A stretch of DNA of 56,336 nucleotides. Origin: Bacteroidaceae bacterium (GTDB lineage Bacteria > Bacteroidota > Bacteroidia > Bacteroidales > Bacteroidaceae). The stretch covers positions 1 through 56,336 of the forward strand of contig JAFXEF010000031.1 in the NCBI GenBank assembly GCA_017520935.1, given 5' to 3'. The position numbers and the translations under genes are program-made. Under the pieces are notes generated by a model. It did no database searches and was not told the origin of the DNA. It saw only the letters and a list, made by a program, of their open reading frames with translations. This document shows positions 29,138 through 37,677 of the stretch, one piece after another (the first letter of the stretch is position 1; each line of letters opens with the position of its first letter).

Positions 29138-30157
29138 TTATTTCTTCACGATACCGATGGTTTCGAGAGTGTGACCATCGCTGGGCCACTGCTTGATGAG
29201 GCGCTCGGCCTCGCTCTTGGTGATGGCGATAGTGGTGCCGTGACGCGGTGTGAAGATGTCTGTGTTGGCCGAGTTGCACACGAAGGTGAAGTTAGTCAGA
29301 TCGGTGCTCTTGCAATACTCGTAGTGACCGTTCATATAGCAGTCATACATCAGTATCCACTCGTCAGAGTCTATAAGCTTGAATACGGCCGAGCCCTCCA
29401 CTGCTTTATTACTCTGCTGCAGGTATTTGTGCTCGGGTGTCCACTCGCCACGCAAAGTCTTGGCGGTAGCCTTCTGTATGCCGTTGCCCTGTCCCTCTGT
29501 CTTGAAGAACATGTGATACAGGCTGTCGTGGTACACGATGTCGGCATCGATGGTGTTGGCATTATGGTCGTAGAGTACCTCGGGCATGCTTATCTCGGTA
29601 AAGTCCTCATTGGCGTATGAACAGTAGGTGATGTAGTGCTTGCCAACCTCACCGATAGCATAGTAGAGCATATACTTGCCCGCTTCGGGGTCGTAGATGG
29701 TCTGCGGAGCCCACACCTGAGTAAGGCTGTCGCGGTCGAAGCGCTCGGGCCAGGTAGTGGGGAAGTCGATGGCCGAGTGTGTCCAGTTGACAAGGTCATT
29801 GGAGCGCAACAGCACGAGACCGTCGTTTGATGACCATCCCTGCGATGAGCGCATATCGGTCACTACCATATAGAAATATCCGTCTTCGCCACGGAGGATA
29901 TGCGGGTCGCGCACAGCCTGCTTGTTGGCGATGGTGTCAGAGCTGATAATGGGATTACCATTGTTGAGAGGAGTGTAGTTGTAGCCATCCGCGCTGAGGG
30001 CAAAGCATATCTGCTCCTGCCAGGGGGCGTTACCGTTGAAATAAGCAAAAAGGTAGCCTACATAGGGTTCGTTACTGTCTTTTTCCTTGCAGCTGCTCAT
30101 GAGGCATGCTGTTGTCATGGTGGCCAGAAGGCACAGAATGAGAGATTTGTTTTTCAT
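29138..30157 (-). CDS. Glycoside hydrolase family 43-like lipoprotein
   Basis: The 339-residue protein has a lipobox (LMSSC) and is probably membrane-anchored in the envelope. It has the five-bladed beta-propeller pattern of GH43: AVRDPHILRGEDGYFYMV with the catalytic-base Asp, a central TIDADIVYHDSLYHMFF with the pKa-modulating Asp, and EGSAVFKLIDSDEWILM with the Glu acid. Family members hydrolyse arabinan, xylan or galactan side chains. No other polysaccharide-utilisation gene adjoins; the next gene upstream is a Crp-family regulator on the same strand, 34 bp away. Confidence 0.82.
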   Translation of the reverse strand: MKNKSLILCLLATMTTACLMSSCKEKDSNEPYVGYLFAYFNGNAPWQEQICFALSADGYNYTPLNNGNPIISSDTIANKQAVRDPHILRGEDGYFYMVVTDMRSSQGWSSNDGLVLLRSNDLVNWTHSAIDFPTTWPERFDRDSLTQVWAPQTIYDPEAGKYMLYYAIGEVGKHYITYCSYANEDFTEISMPEVLYDHNANTIDADIVYHDSLYHMFFKTEGQGNGIQKATAKTLRGEWTPEHKYLQQSNKAVEGSAVFKLIDSDEWILMYDCYMNGHYEYCKSTDLTNFTFVCNSANTDIFTPRHGTTIAITKSEAERLIKQWPSDGHTLETIGIVKK

Positions 30158-30191
30158 AAGATAATTATTAATAGTGGTAGTTATGTCTGTT

Positions 30192-30893
30192 TCATCCGAT
30201 ACGGCTGATTTTATTCAGTTCATCTTCATTGATGATCTTTATCTTGCGTCCGTCGATGGCAATCAATTTCTCCGAAGCAAAGATAGAGAGAGTACGTATG
30301 GCATTTGAGGTGGTCATGTTCGACAAGTTTGCCAGATCCTCACGCGAAAGGAAAATACTGATCGTCGCACCATCTTCTTCCAACCCGTATGTCTCTTTCA
30401 AGAAAAGCAACGACTCGGCCAGGCGTCCGCGTATATGCTTCTGGGTGAGGTTTACGGTGCGCTCGTCCGACACGCCGAGGTCAATGGCCAGTAGCTTGAT
30501 GAAGAACATGGCCAACCTGTTGTTCTCCTCTACCAGCCGGATGACTATGTCCATCGGGATGGCGCAGATGGTCGACGCCTCAAAGGCTGCTGCTGCCGTC
30601 ACAAAGCTCTCATCGGCAAAATAGGCGCGATAAGCGAAATACTCCACCGGCTTCATCACGCGCATGATTTGGCAACGCCCGCCCACTCCCGTACGATATA
30701 TCTTTACCTTACCTTCGAGCAGGCACATCATGTGGCTGGGCTTCTCCCCCTCTTTATAGATAACCTGATTCTTCTTGTAGCGTCTCACCTCCAAGTGGTT
30801 TGCCACGACCTCACGTTGCTCGTCGGTCAGCAGTTGCCACATGCCGGCAATGGCCGCAATGATTTCGTCCTGCTTGATTTCCTTTTTCGCCAT
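30192..30893 (-). CDS. Crp/Fnr family transcriptional regulator
   Basis: The 233-residue protein has an N-terminal cyclic-nucleotide-binding beta barrel (KKNQVIYKEGEKPSHMMCLLEGKVKIY), a long dimerisation helix and a C-terminal winged helix (LSREDLANLSNMTTSNAIRTLSIF). It has no N-terminal cysteine cluster, so it is not an FeS-type Fnr, and the ligand-binding residues of cAMP-Crp are not evident. Adjacent to the GH43 lipoprotein, it could regulate it or be independent. Confidence 0.9.
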   Translation of the reverse strand: MAKKEIKQDEIIAAIAGMWQLLTDEQREVVANHLEVRRYKKNQVIYKEGEKPSHMMCLLEGKVKIYRTGVGGRCQIMRVMKPVEYFAYRAYFADESFVTAAAAFEASTICAIPMDIVIRLVEENNRLAMFFIKLLAIDLGVSDERTVNLTQKHIRGRLAESLLFLKETYGLEEDGATISIFLSREDLANLSNMTTSNAIRTLSIFASEKLIAIDGRKIKIINEDELNKISRIG

Positions 30894-31031
30894 GTTGACT
30901 TTCTACCTAATACCTATTTCCTACGATTAAAAATTAAAAACTAAAGATTAAAACAAGCAATGTCGTCAGTCTTGAACCGTAGACTTACGATGCCAGGGCG
31001 TTTTAACCTCTAATCTTTAATTTTCAATTCT

Positions 31032-32309
31032 TTAGTTGATCATGTCAAACCCGCAATAGGGCACCAGCACTTTGGGGATGCGTATGCCTTCGGGTGTCTG
31101 ATTGTTTTCGAGGATTGCCGCGAGTATACGGGGCAATGCCAGTGCCGACCCGTTCAGGGTGTGACACAGCTCTATCTTCTTGTCTTCGGCACGGCGGTAG
31201 CGGCACTTCAGGCGGTTGGCCTGATAGGCATCGAAGTTCGATACCGACGACACCTCCAGCCAGCGCTCCTGAGCAGCCGAGTACACCTCGAAGTCGAAGC
31301 AGAGGGCTGCCGTGAAGCTCATGTCGCCACCGCAAAGGCGCAATATACGGTAGGGCAGCTCGAGCTTCTTCACGAGGTTCTCCACATGGTCAAGCATCTC
31401 CCGGTGCGACTCCTTGGAGTGTTCGGGAGTGTCGATGCGCACGATTTCAATCTTCGAGAACTCGTGCAAGCGGTTCAGTCCGCGCACCTCCTTGCCATAC
31501 GAGCCTGCCTCGCGGCGGAAACACTGTGTGTAGGCCGTGTTCTTGATGGGCAGTTCCTTCTCGTCGAGGATGACGTCGCGGTAGATGTTTGTCACAGGTA
31601 CCTCGGCTGTAGGGATGAGGTAGAGGTCATCGGCCGTGCAGTGATACATCTGCCCCTCCTTGTCGGGCAGCTGCCCTGTGCCATAGCCCGAAGCCTGGTT
31701 CACCACCGTGGGCGGCATTATCTCCTCGTAGCCCGCATTGCGAGCCTCGTCGAGGAAGAAGTTGATGAGCGCTCTCTGCAGGCGGGCACCCTTACCACGG
31801 TATACGGGGAATCCCGCACCACTGATCTTCACGCCCAAGTCAAAGTCAATGAGGTTATACTTCTTTGCCAGCTCCCAGTGGGGCAGAGGATTGGGTCCCA
31901 GGTCAGGAATCTCATTGCCAGTCTTCTCCACCACGTTATCCTCGGCATGGGCACCCTCGGGCACCTCATCATAAGGGATGTTGGGGATGCTGTAGAGCAA
32001 GTTCTGTGTATCCTCGGCAGCGCTCTTCATCTCCTCCTCCAGGGCAGCATTGGTAGCTTTCAGTGCAGCCACCTCGGCCTTCACGGCCTCGGCCTCCTCA
32101 CGCTTGCCCTCCTTCATGAGGGCACCGATGCGTGCGGCCAGCTGCTTGGCTTCTGCCAGATTCTTGTCGAGCGTTGTCTGTGCAGCACGACGTTTCTTGT
32201 CAAGTGCGATGACTTGGTTTATGGTTTCCTCGGCATTGCCGAAGTGTTTCTTCTCAAGGCCTTTGATTACTCGTTCGGTCTGTTCGGTGATGAGTTTAAT
32301 CGTAAGCAT
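31032..32309 (-). CDS. serS: Seryl-tRNA synthetase
   Basis: This class II synthetase charges tRNA-Ser. It has 425 residues: an N-terminal antiparallel coiled coil (about 30-110) that recognises the long variable arm, then motif 2 (TQCFRREAGSYGKEVRGLNRLHEF) and motif 3 (NGSALALPRILAAILENNQ). The C-terminus is full length. A TACCTTTG promoter element is 40 bases upstream. Confidence 0.97.
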   Translation of the reverse strand: MLTIKLITEQTERVIKGLEKKHFGNAEETINQVIALDKKRRAAQTTLDKNLAEAKQLAARIGALMKEGKREEAEAVKAEVAALKATNAALEEEMKSAAEDTQNLLYSIPNIPYDEVPEGAHAEDNVVEKTGNEIPDLGPNPLPHWELAKKYNLIDFDLGVKISGAGFPVYRGKGARLQRALINFFLDEARNAGYEEIMPPTVVNQASGYGTGQLPDKEGQMYHCTADDLYLIPTAEVPVTNIYRDVILDEKELPIKNTAYTQCFRREAGSYGKEVRGLNRLHEFSKIEIVRIDTPEHSKESHREMLDHVENLVKKLELPYRILRLCGGDMSFTAALCFDFEVYSAAQERWLEVSSVSNFDAYQANRLKCRYRRAEDKKIELCHTLNGSALALPRILAAILENNQTPEGIRIPKVLVPYCGFDMIN

Positions 32310-32348
32310 TTCTATACCTATTATTTATTGTGTACACGTTTTGGGGTG

Positions 32349-32356
32349 CAAAGGTA
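32349..32356 (-). promoter_or_regulatory. Promoter -7 element of serS
   Basis: The minus strand reads TACCTTTG, 40 bases before the serS start. Confidence 0.6.
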
Positions 32357-32541
32357 CTAAAAACACGCAAATAAAACAAGCTTAATGGCGTATTCTTCTT
32401 TTTAGGCAATGGGCGATGAGCTTTACATCACATTTATCACCCATGGTGCAAGGATATACTGACATCGCCGTCTCATCGGAATCCGATGATGCCACACACA
32501 CACTTGCACTTACGACTTGATCTTGCTGTCATCGCAGACAT

Positions 32542-32695
32542 GGTAAACTCGGTCAACGCGGTAAACTCACCTGTTTTTATTTTTAGGAGCTGGCACGGGA
32601 GGCCCTATATATAGGGGTAATATTATTAATTATATATATTAAGCTCTTTCTTCTTCCTGAAAGCAGGTGAGTTGACCGAGTTGACCGCGTTGACC
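32542..32695. repeat. Inverted arrays of a 9-bp GAGTTGACC-type repeat
   Basis: Arms 32542-32573 and 32664-32695 are 32-bp inverted copies (four mismatches) made of three 9-bp units GAGTTGACC/GCGTTGACC each, separated by about 90 bp. A third array lies at 56271-56302. No gene is supported in 32357-32912. Confidence 0.7.
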
Positions 32696-32778
32696 AGTCA
32701 AAAAAGACGACTGTTTTAAGGCCGAAAATCTGCGCACCAGTTAGGCTGCAAATGTTTCCCACTTGGGCTGCAAAAACC
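32630..32778. repeat. Dispersed repeat, copy A (inverted relative to 56188-56336)
   Basis: It starts at TTATATATATTAAGCTC, continues through the GAGTTGACC array and a conserved segment with CTGCGCACCAGTTAGGCTGC, and matches the reverse complement of the last 149 bases of the window with scattered mismatches. A 65-codon frame on the minus strand (32583-32780) spans it but looks non-coding. Confidence 0.75.
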
Positions 32779-32912
32779 ATGGGGATTCAGCTACCCGGAA
32801 AGTATCTTTGGATAGGGGGATCTGAGCCCTTTGAAGCTATTTCGGGGCACAGACTCATTAATTTTTATCCTGAGGTGCGACCTATCTTATCCTCTCGGGT
32901 CACAGAACTCAG

Positions 32913-33335
32913 TCACAGCGGATAAAATATTTCTGCCGTGACTGAAGGAATAGTATTCCGTAGAAGCCACCAGATTATTACCATACTCAAATAGATATTT
33001 ACCACAATCTTGTGAGTAATAAATGGCTTTATCTTTCTCGTCCAAATAGTGTCAAACCAGCAAACATAGGCAACGCTACAGAAATAAGGAACAGAAATAA
33101 AGAAGAATGGATTGTATGAAAACGCAGCAGCAAACTTTCCTTGTAACAAGGAATGTAAAGCCCGTTGATTGCCACAAGCCGGACATTGCAATCCCGTCAG
33201 TTGATAGAACCAACATTTAGGAAACCACCAATGGTTGCTTGGCGAAAATATTGCATATAGACATAATAAACAAAGAATTAATGCTGTTGTGACGAATGCA
33301 ACAGGGCGTTTGTTATTTTTCATATAGGTGTCCAT
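32913..33335 (-). CDS. DUF2752 membrane protein
   Basis: The 140-residue membrane protein has three to four hydrophobic segments and the DUF2752 signature CPACGNQRALHSLLQG after a short periplasmic-side stretch. The start could be 33335 or the ATG at 33323; both overlap the end of the upstream gene (stop at 33313), so translation is probably coupled. It is the last gene of a minus-strand cluster with a CD225 protein. Function is not known. Confidence 0.82.
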   Translation of the reverse strand: MDTYMKNNKRPVAFVTTALILCLLCLYAIFSPSNHWWFPKCWFYQLTGLQCPACGNQRALHSLLQGKFAAAFSYNPFFFISVPYFCSVAYVCWFDTIWTRKIKPFITHKIVVNIYLSMVIIWWLLRNTIPSVTAEIFYPL

Positions 33336-34116
33336 CCCTTATTTCATAATGATGCAGATATCCTTTTTCTCTATCCTTTTCTTTTCTGAAAGAAATGATA
33401 TTTAAATCATAGTCACACTCGGTAAAATCGCCATATTCATCATAATACCAACAACTTCCTATTTCATAATCAATATATTCATCATCAGACGAAACATATG
33501 TACCACATCCTATGGGATCTAACACCTCATAATAATCTTGGTTATTTTTCACTAAAATAAAATCACCTGATAGAAACTTGATATTTTTATAAATCGTGGG
33601 AAGTAGGATATCGCCTTCAAGTGATTCTATTCCATACCTTCCATTATTTCTTATGATTTTCCCAAATGAATTAAATGTATGACCCTTTGGAACGATATAA
33701 CAATCTTCATATAAGGAATAAGCATAATATCCGTCAGGCCGCCAAGTCCTTCCGTATACAACTCCGTCTTTATAATATAGAATATCCCCTTCACAAAATA
33801 CAGTAAATCCTAAACAATTAACAACACGGTTATTATAACAATCTATAAAGTATCCATCATGTCCGAAAGTATCTTCACCATAATCATTATTTATACTTGT
33901 AGCTAAAACCATAAAACATACTGTAGCAAAGAGGCTTATCAACTTCTTCTTGAAAAATAACAAAGTAATGAAGCATCCAATTGCAATAATCATGGGCAAA
34001 ATGTATATAGGGATTAATGTAATTGCAGCAAAGAGATGACTGACAGAATACATAATAACGGTGAAAAACGCAATAGCCACCATAGTGACTATTGCAATAA
34101 TCTTATTATTGTTCAT
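33313..34116 (-). CDS. Hypothetical membrane protein with WG-like C-terminal region
   Basis: The 267-residue protein has three N-terminal membrane segments (about 5-25, 30-55 and 60-77) and a soluble domain of about 180 residues rich in Tyr, Asp and Gly. The segment IIRNNGRYGIESLEGDILLPTIYKNI looks like a WG/beta-hairpin repeat. I do not recognise a family. The base composition is markedly more AT-rich than the core genes. It lies between the CD225 and DUF2752 genes, overlapping the latter by 23 bp. Confidence 0.7.
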   Translation of the reverse strand: MNNNKIIAIVTMVAIAFFTVIMYSVSHLFAAITLIPIYILPMIIAIGCFITLLFFKKKLISLFATVCFMVLATSINNDYGEDTFGHDGYFIDCYNNRVVNCLGFTVFCEGDILYYKDGVVYGRTWRPDGYYAYSLYEDCYIVPKGHTFNSFGKIIRNNGRYGIESLEGDILLPTIYKNIKFLSGDFILVKNNQDYYEVLDPIGCGTYVSSDDEYIDYEIGSCWYYDEYGDFTECDYDLNIISFRKEKDREKGYLHHYEIRDGHLYEK

Positions 34117-34131
34117 ACATCTTATTATTTG

Positions 34132-34392
34132 TTAAGCCATTAATGCAGAAAAGAAACCAAAAGCAAGACCAATAATAAACGAAAGAACTCCAAGACCTAA
34201 GGAAATAAAAGTCCATAGCCTCGCATTCTTTGCAGCCTCTTCGGCTTCAAGATGATTGCCTGCATGCCATAAAGAATCGACCTTGTTCGCGTAAACGATG
34301 GCGACAATACCGGTAGGGAGACAGCATAACACTGTTGATAAGATTGACCAAATTAAGAAATTGTCAGGTTTTTGTTTAATTGCTTCATTCAT
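34132..34392 (-). CDS. CD225/dispanin family protein
   Basis: The 86-residue protein has the dispanin layout: a helix with NFLIWSILSTVLCCLPTGIVAIVYANKVDSLW, a cytoplasmic loop with AEEAAKNARLW, and a second membrane helix. The CCLP(T)G and IVAIVYANKVD motifs are diagnostic of CD225 domains, which in animals include the antiviral IFITM proteins. It is 15 bp from the 267-residue membrane protein gene downstream. Confidence 0.88.
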   Translation of the reverse strand: MNEAIKQKPDNFLIWSILSTVLCCLPTGIVAIVYANKVDSLWHAGNHLEAEEAAKNARLWTFISLGLGVLSFIIGLAFGFFSALMA

Positions 34393-34408
34393 AATTGTGT
34401 TTTGTCTA

Positions 34409-34450
34409 AAAATAAGAAAGGCGTGAAACCATCCGTTACTCGCCTTCTTA
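34409..34450 (-). terminator. Possible terminator or attenuator ahead of the CD225 gene
   Basis: On the minus strand the stem AAGGCG/CGCCTT with a 17-nt loop is followed by TCTTATTTTT. It lies between the 47-residue gene and the CD225 start, so it could limit read-through into the rest of the cluster. Confidence 0.4.
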
Positions 34451-34591
34451 GTAGGTTACCGCCAAGTGACCTTTGTACCAACAAGCAATGAATAGTCCAC
34501 ACCCAATAGGGGTGAACTTCCAGTCTGCTTGTTCTCGGTACAGAATATTGGCGGTATTCACTAAGAAGAGAACAAGAGCTAAAAGCTCCAT
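34448..34591 (-). CDS. Small 47-residue membrane protein
   Basis: The frame starts MELLALVLFLVNTANILYRE and ends in CGLFIACWYKGHLAVTY. It has a hydrophobic N-terminal segment, a polar turn (EQADWKFTP) and a second hydrophobic segment, so a two-helix hairpin protein is likely. An in-frame stop five codons upstream fixes the start. It precedes the CD225 gene on the same strand. The DNA also forms a long imperfect inverted repeat across most of the frame, so an RNA role cannot be excluded. Confidence 0.5.
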   Translation of the reverse strand: MELLALVLFLVNTANILYREQADWKFTPIGCGLFIACWYKGHLAVTY

Positions 34592-34766
34592 ATCAATATG
34601 TCAAGAACGAATGGAACGCTTTTCGGTTAATAAATTTGAGTTTAATTAACTTGATTGGGGAGAGCTGCAACGCTATCGCGTCACCAAACCCTCATCATAA
34701 GCGTCCGCTCCGTTGTTTTCACTTCATAGGCAATTCGTTTTTATCGTTAATACTATAATTCGGGTA

Positions 34767-34774
34767 CAAACTTA
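34767..34774 (-). promoter_or_regulatory. Candidate promoter -7 element of the CD225 cluster
   Basis: The minus strand reads TAAGTTTG, giving a leader of about 170 nt to the 47-residue gene. Confidence 0.45.
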
Positions 34775-34892
34775 CATAAAAAAAGTGATTTTTACGCCAG
34801 TTCGATAAAAAAAACGTTTTTTAGAGGAAAGATAGCAAAGTTGTTTGGTTTTCGAGCCAATTATGTGTATAAAATTAGAAGTTAGAATTCAA

Positions 34893-35038
34893 GTTTTTTC
34901 TTACATCGCGGAAAAACTGACGACGAAGGCATCTACAAAGTCACTCGCAACAATCTGCAAGGTATCCAAGAAATAGGCGTATCTTGGAGGCCTTGCGGAT
35001 TTCGAGCCTCCAGACGATTAACGTCCACAACAGGTCTA
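34893..35038. repeat. Dispersed intergenic repeat, copy 2 (5' part only)
   Basis: It matches 1344-1480 with scattered changes (TTTTTTCTTACATCGCG, AAGGCATCTACAAAG, CTCCAGACGATTAA), then diverges. Confidence 0.7.
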
Positions 35039-35063
35039 CGGGATGCTGACGGGTCGCTTTATT

Positions 35064-35549
35064 CTAATCTCTTTTTCCAGGCAATTTATCAATAAAAGCC
35101 TCCTTTACCATAGCATAGGCACGCTGTGGAGCAAACTTATCGGCATCGGCTCGAAGAAGTATATCTGTGTCATCAAGAAATTCGGGGTCTTGAAGTTTCA
35201 GTTCCATATTCTGCACAAACTGCTTATAGGTCGGTGCTTTCTCTACCACAAAATCCATATACTTGTTGTAGCATTCAAGCGTTTTTTCGATATTTATGTT
35301 TCCATGATCCAAAGCTACCTGCATATCAAAAAGGTCACGTCCCTTCTTTCGCTGATATAAAGCTCTAAGTTTCGTACCAATCAATTCGTCAAGAGCATAA
35401 GTGGTTATCTCACATTTACCGCTGAACCACTTGTTGTTTACCTCGAACGGAACTTTGTGGAATCCCATTACGCTGAAATGCTCCTTACAATTTATCTCTA
35501 CCTTTAAGCGTATAGGTTGCACTGGAGGTATTTCTGACTCATATTCGGT
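35064..35549 (-). pseudogene. AbiEii/AbiGii-type nucleotidyltransferase toxin, C-terminal remnant
   Basis: The remaining 160 codons match the C-terminal half of AbiEii-family nucleotidyltransferases (LKVEINCKEHF, ITTYALDELIGTKLRALYQRKKGRDLFDM). The frame is open from 35549 (starting TEYESEIPPVQPIRL) with no ATG, then closed by a stop at 35550-35552. The catalytic N-terminal GSxxDxD half is missing, so the toxin is inactive. No AbiEi antitoxin gene is present. The break lies beside a palindromic promoter-like sequence. Confidence 0.8.
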
Positions 35550-35555
35550 TTATTT

Positions 35556-35592
35556 GTTGCAAAGGTAAACAAAAAACGCTTACCTTTGCAAC
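35556..35592. promoter_or_regulatory. Palindromic divergent promoter-like sequence
   Basis: GTTGCAAAGGTA/TACCTTTGCAAC form a 12-bp inverted repeat with a 13-nt centre, placing a TACCTTTG -7 element on each strand. It sits at the break point of the AbiEii remnant. Confidence 0.55.
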
Positions 35593-35654
35593 TTCTCCAA
35601 TGAATTTTATCATCTAAGTGTGCTTTGTCTCACCACCCACAAAGGCCAAGCAAT

Positions 35655-36060
35655 AAGCATCATGCCACTCGCAATAATCTGCAAGGTCTTCAAGAAATAG
35701 GCGTATCTTGGAGGCCTCGCGGATTTTGCGCATACAAACGATTAACGCCTGCCGGTGTACCTTACAGAACGAAAACAACGTTTCACCAACCGAGAAACGA
35801 CGTTTTCTCTCACGCCAAGCGACGTTTGTCAGCATCTTGCGCCAGATGCTCTATATTCCAAGACTGGCAATATTCATTTCAAGACTGGCAATATATATTC
35901 CAAGTCTTGGAATATTACTTTTATCGAGGTATTAATTAACGTTACATCGGCCAGACGGCAAAGCCCTCTACAGGTCTTGTTTCGAAAGACCTACAGGTGA
36001 TAAAAATAAAGACCTATAGATGCCTGAATTTGCCACCTGTAGGAGGGCTTAACTTAGGTA
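35655..36060. repeat. Dispersed intergenic repeat, copy 3
   Basis: It matches copy 1 from the CACTCGCAATAATCTGCAAG block to the end, including the palindrome at 35895-35915 and the hairpin at 35968-35996. A short deletion relative to copy 1 follows the ACCTTACAG block. Confidence 0.75.
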
Positions 36061-36064
36061 TGTT

Positions 36065-36229
36065 ACAGACAGAAATTAGGCGGCGGCTCGGAAAAACCCA
36101 AATAAAAATTTGGTTTTTCGCTCGCCTTGCACTGTCTTTAGTCTGTTTTACAGACAGAAATTAGGCGGCGGCTCGGAAAAACTCAAATAAAAATTTGGTT
36201 TTTCGCTCGCCTTGCACTAATTTTGCACC
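36065..36229 (+). promoter_or_regulatory. Promoter-bearing dispersed repeat, tandem pair, upstream of rplY
   Basis: Two 80-85 bp units are arranged head to tail (36065-36149 and 36150-36229). The second carries TTTG (36194-36197), 20 nt, TAATTTTG (36218-36225). The first has a decayed -7 (TGTCTTTA). rplY starts about 105 nt further on. Confidence 0.75.
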
Positions 36230-36331
36230 CGCTTTTTCGTAGGACACTCCGTGGAGGCGTTCTTACATCGTGTGATGGCGAATTGAGCAGAGAACTTAAT
36301 TTAGAGTAACACAATTAAAAAAAGAAAGAAA

Positions 36332-36904
36332 ATGAAATCATTTGATTTGACAGGTACTTCAAGAACTGAAGTAGGCAAGAAGAGCACAAGCGAGCTCCGC
36401 AAGAACAATGGCATCCCCTGCGTATTGTACGGTATCGAGAAGGAAGCCAAGGCTTTCTCTGTAACCAACGAAGCTGTTCGCAAGCTGGTTTACACTCCCG
36501 ACATCCACATCGTGAACCTCACCATCGATGGCAAGGAGTGCACCGCTATCTTGAAGGACATTCAGTTCCACCCCGTAAAGGACACCATCCTCCACATGGA
36601 CTTCCTGCAGGTTGTAGCCGACAAACCCATCGTTATGGAGGTTCCCACCACACTGACCGGTCTTGCTGCCGGTGTTAAGCTTGGTGGTAAGCTGCAGCAG
36701 GCTATCCGCAAGATCAAGGTGAAGGCTCTCTATGCCAACATCCCCGAGCGCTTGACCGTTGACGTTACCGAGCTTGGCCTTGGCAAGTCAATCAAGGTAG
36801 GCGACCTCGCATTCGAGAACCTCGAGCTCGTGACACCCGCTCAGACCGTTGTTTGCAGCGTAGCTGCTACACGTGCTTCACGCGAGGCTGCACAGGGCAA
36901 GTAA
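36332..36904 (+). CDS. rplY: 50S ribosomal protein L25/general stress protein Ctc
   Basis: The 190-residue protein has the N-terminal 5S rRNA-binding L25 domain (LRKNNGIPCVLYG, KDIQFHPVKDTILHMDFLQV) and the C-terminal beta domain found in the Ctc/TL5 form (VKLGGKLQQAIRKIKVKA, LPERLTVDVTELGLGKSIKV type). It is followed by pth, a frequent rplY-pth order. Its transcription appears to be driven from the tandem promoter repeat. Confidence 0.96.
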   Translation: MKSFDLTGTSRTEVGKKSTSELRKNNGIPCVLYGIEKEAKAFSVTNEAVRKLVYTPDIHIVNLTIDGKECTAILKDIQFHPVKDTILHMDFLQVVADKPIVMEVPTTLTGLAAGVKLGGKLQQAIRKIKVKALYANIPERLTVDVTELGLGKSIKVGDLAFENLELVTPAQTVVCSVAATRASREAAQGK

Positions 36905-36923
36905 TAGCGAGACTGCTTCGTTT

Positions 36924-36970
36924 AGGGTTGAGAGTTGAGGGTATAGGTCCCCGCTTTCAACCCTTTTTTA
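36924..36970 (+). terminator. Terminator of rplY
   Basis: Stem AGGGTTGA/TCAACCCT with an inner imperfect loop, followed by TTTTTTAT. Confidence 0.65.
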
Positions 36971-37037
36971 TGCTCAGAGACAGAAGAATTACTTAAGGAG
37001 TTCAGGAGCTCCTAAAAGATACACAACAAAAAAAGCA

Positions 37038-37619
37038 ATGAAATACCTGATTGTAGGCTTAGGCAACCCGGGTTACGAGTACGACGGCACGCGCCACAAC
37101 ATCGGATTCCGCGTAGTGGACACACTGGCCAAGGCTGCCGGCGTGGCATGGGAAGACAAGCGCTACGGATTCGTAGCCAATATGAGGGTAAAGAACGCAC
37201 AGATCGTGTTGCTCAAGCCCACCACCTTCATGAACCTCAGCGGCAATGCCGTGCGCTACTGGATGGAGAAGGAGAACATCGCACCCGAGAACCTGCTCAT
37301 CGTAGTAGACGACCTCTCGCTACCCACAGGCACCCTGCGGCTCCGCGGGAAAGGCAGCGACGGCGGACACAACGGCCTTAAGCACATAGCCCAGCTGATA
37401 GGGCAAAACTATGCCCGACTGAAGTTCGGCATCGGCAACGAGTTTCCCCGTGGCGCGCAAGTGGACTTCGTGCTCGGCAAGTTCGACACCGACGACGAGG
37501 CCATCATAGAGAAGCAGCTACCCACAGCCTGCGACATCATCAAGAGCTTCTGCCTCGCAGGACTCACCATCACGATGAATCAGTACAACAAAAGAAAGTT
37601 AGAAACTAAAAATGAATAA
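37038..37619 (+). CDS. pth: Peptidyl-tRNA hydrolase
   Basis: The enzyme releases peptides from dropped peptidyl-tRNAs. The 193-residue protein has [18 protein letters not shown] with the catalytic His, [13 protein letters not shown] and [25 protein letters not shown], the full Pth signature. It lies between rplY and an S4-domain gene, all translation-related. Confidence 0.97.
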   Translation: MKYLIVGLGNPGYEYDGTRHNIGFRVVDTLAKAAGVAWEDKRYGFVANMRVKNAQIVLLKPTTFMNLSGNAVRYWMEKENIAPENLLIVVDDLSLPTGTLRLRGKGSDGGHNGLKHIAQLIGQNYARLKFGIGNEFPRGAQVDFVLGKFDTDDEAIIEKQLPTACDIIKSFCLAGLTITMNQYNKRKLETKNE

Positions 37620-37677
37620 TTAAGACAAGCGGTATCCGATTTTTTAACTTTCAACTTCTAATTTTTCATTCATTCTA

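Larger units (their letters stand above)
34592..35063. other. Upstream region of the CD225 cluster
   Basis: It contains a minus-strand TAAGTTTG element at 34767-34774 that could drive the cluster, an A/T-rich stretch and, at 34893-35038, a partial copy of the dispersed repeat. No further gene is supported. Confidence 0.5.

Noticed and set aside
31161..32360. 399-codon frame opposite serS
   Set aside because: It overlaps the serS coding strand and promoter; the translated product has no family resemblance.
32542..32695. Possible CRISPR array
   Set aside because: Units are 9 bp without spacers, in inverted pairs; no cas gene is present.
32583..32780. 65-codon minus-strand frame with RSTRST repeats
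   Set aside because: Its codons are the GTTGACC array read through; copy B shows frame-breaking changes.
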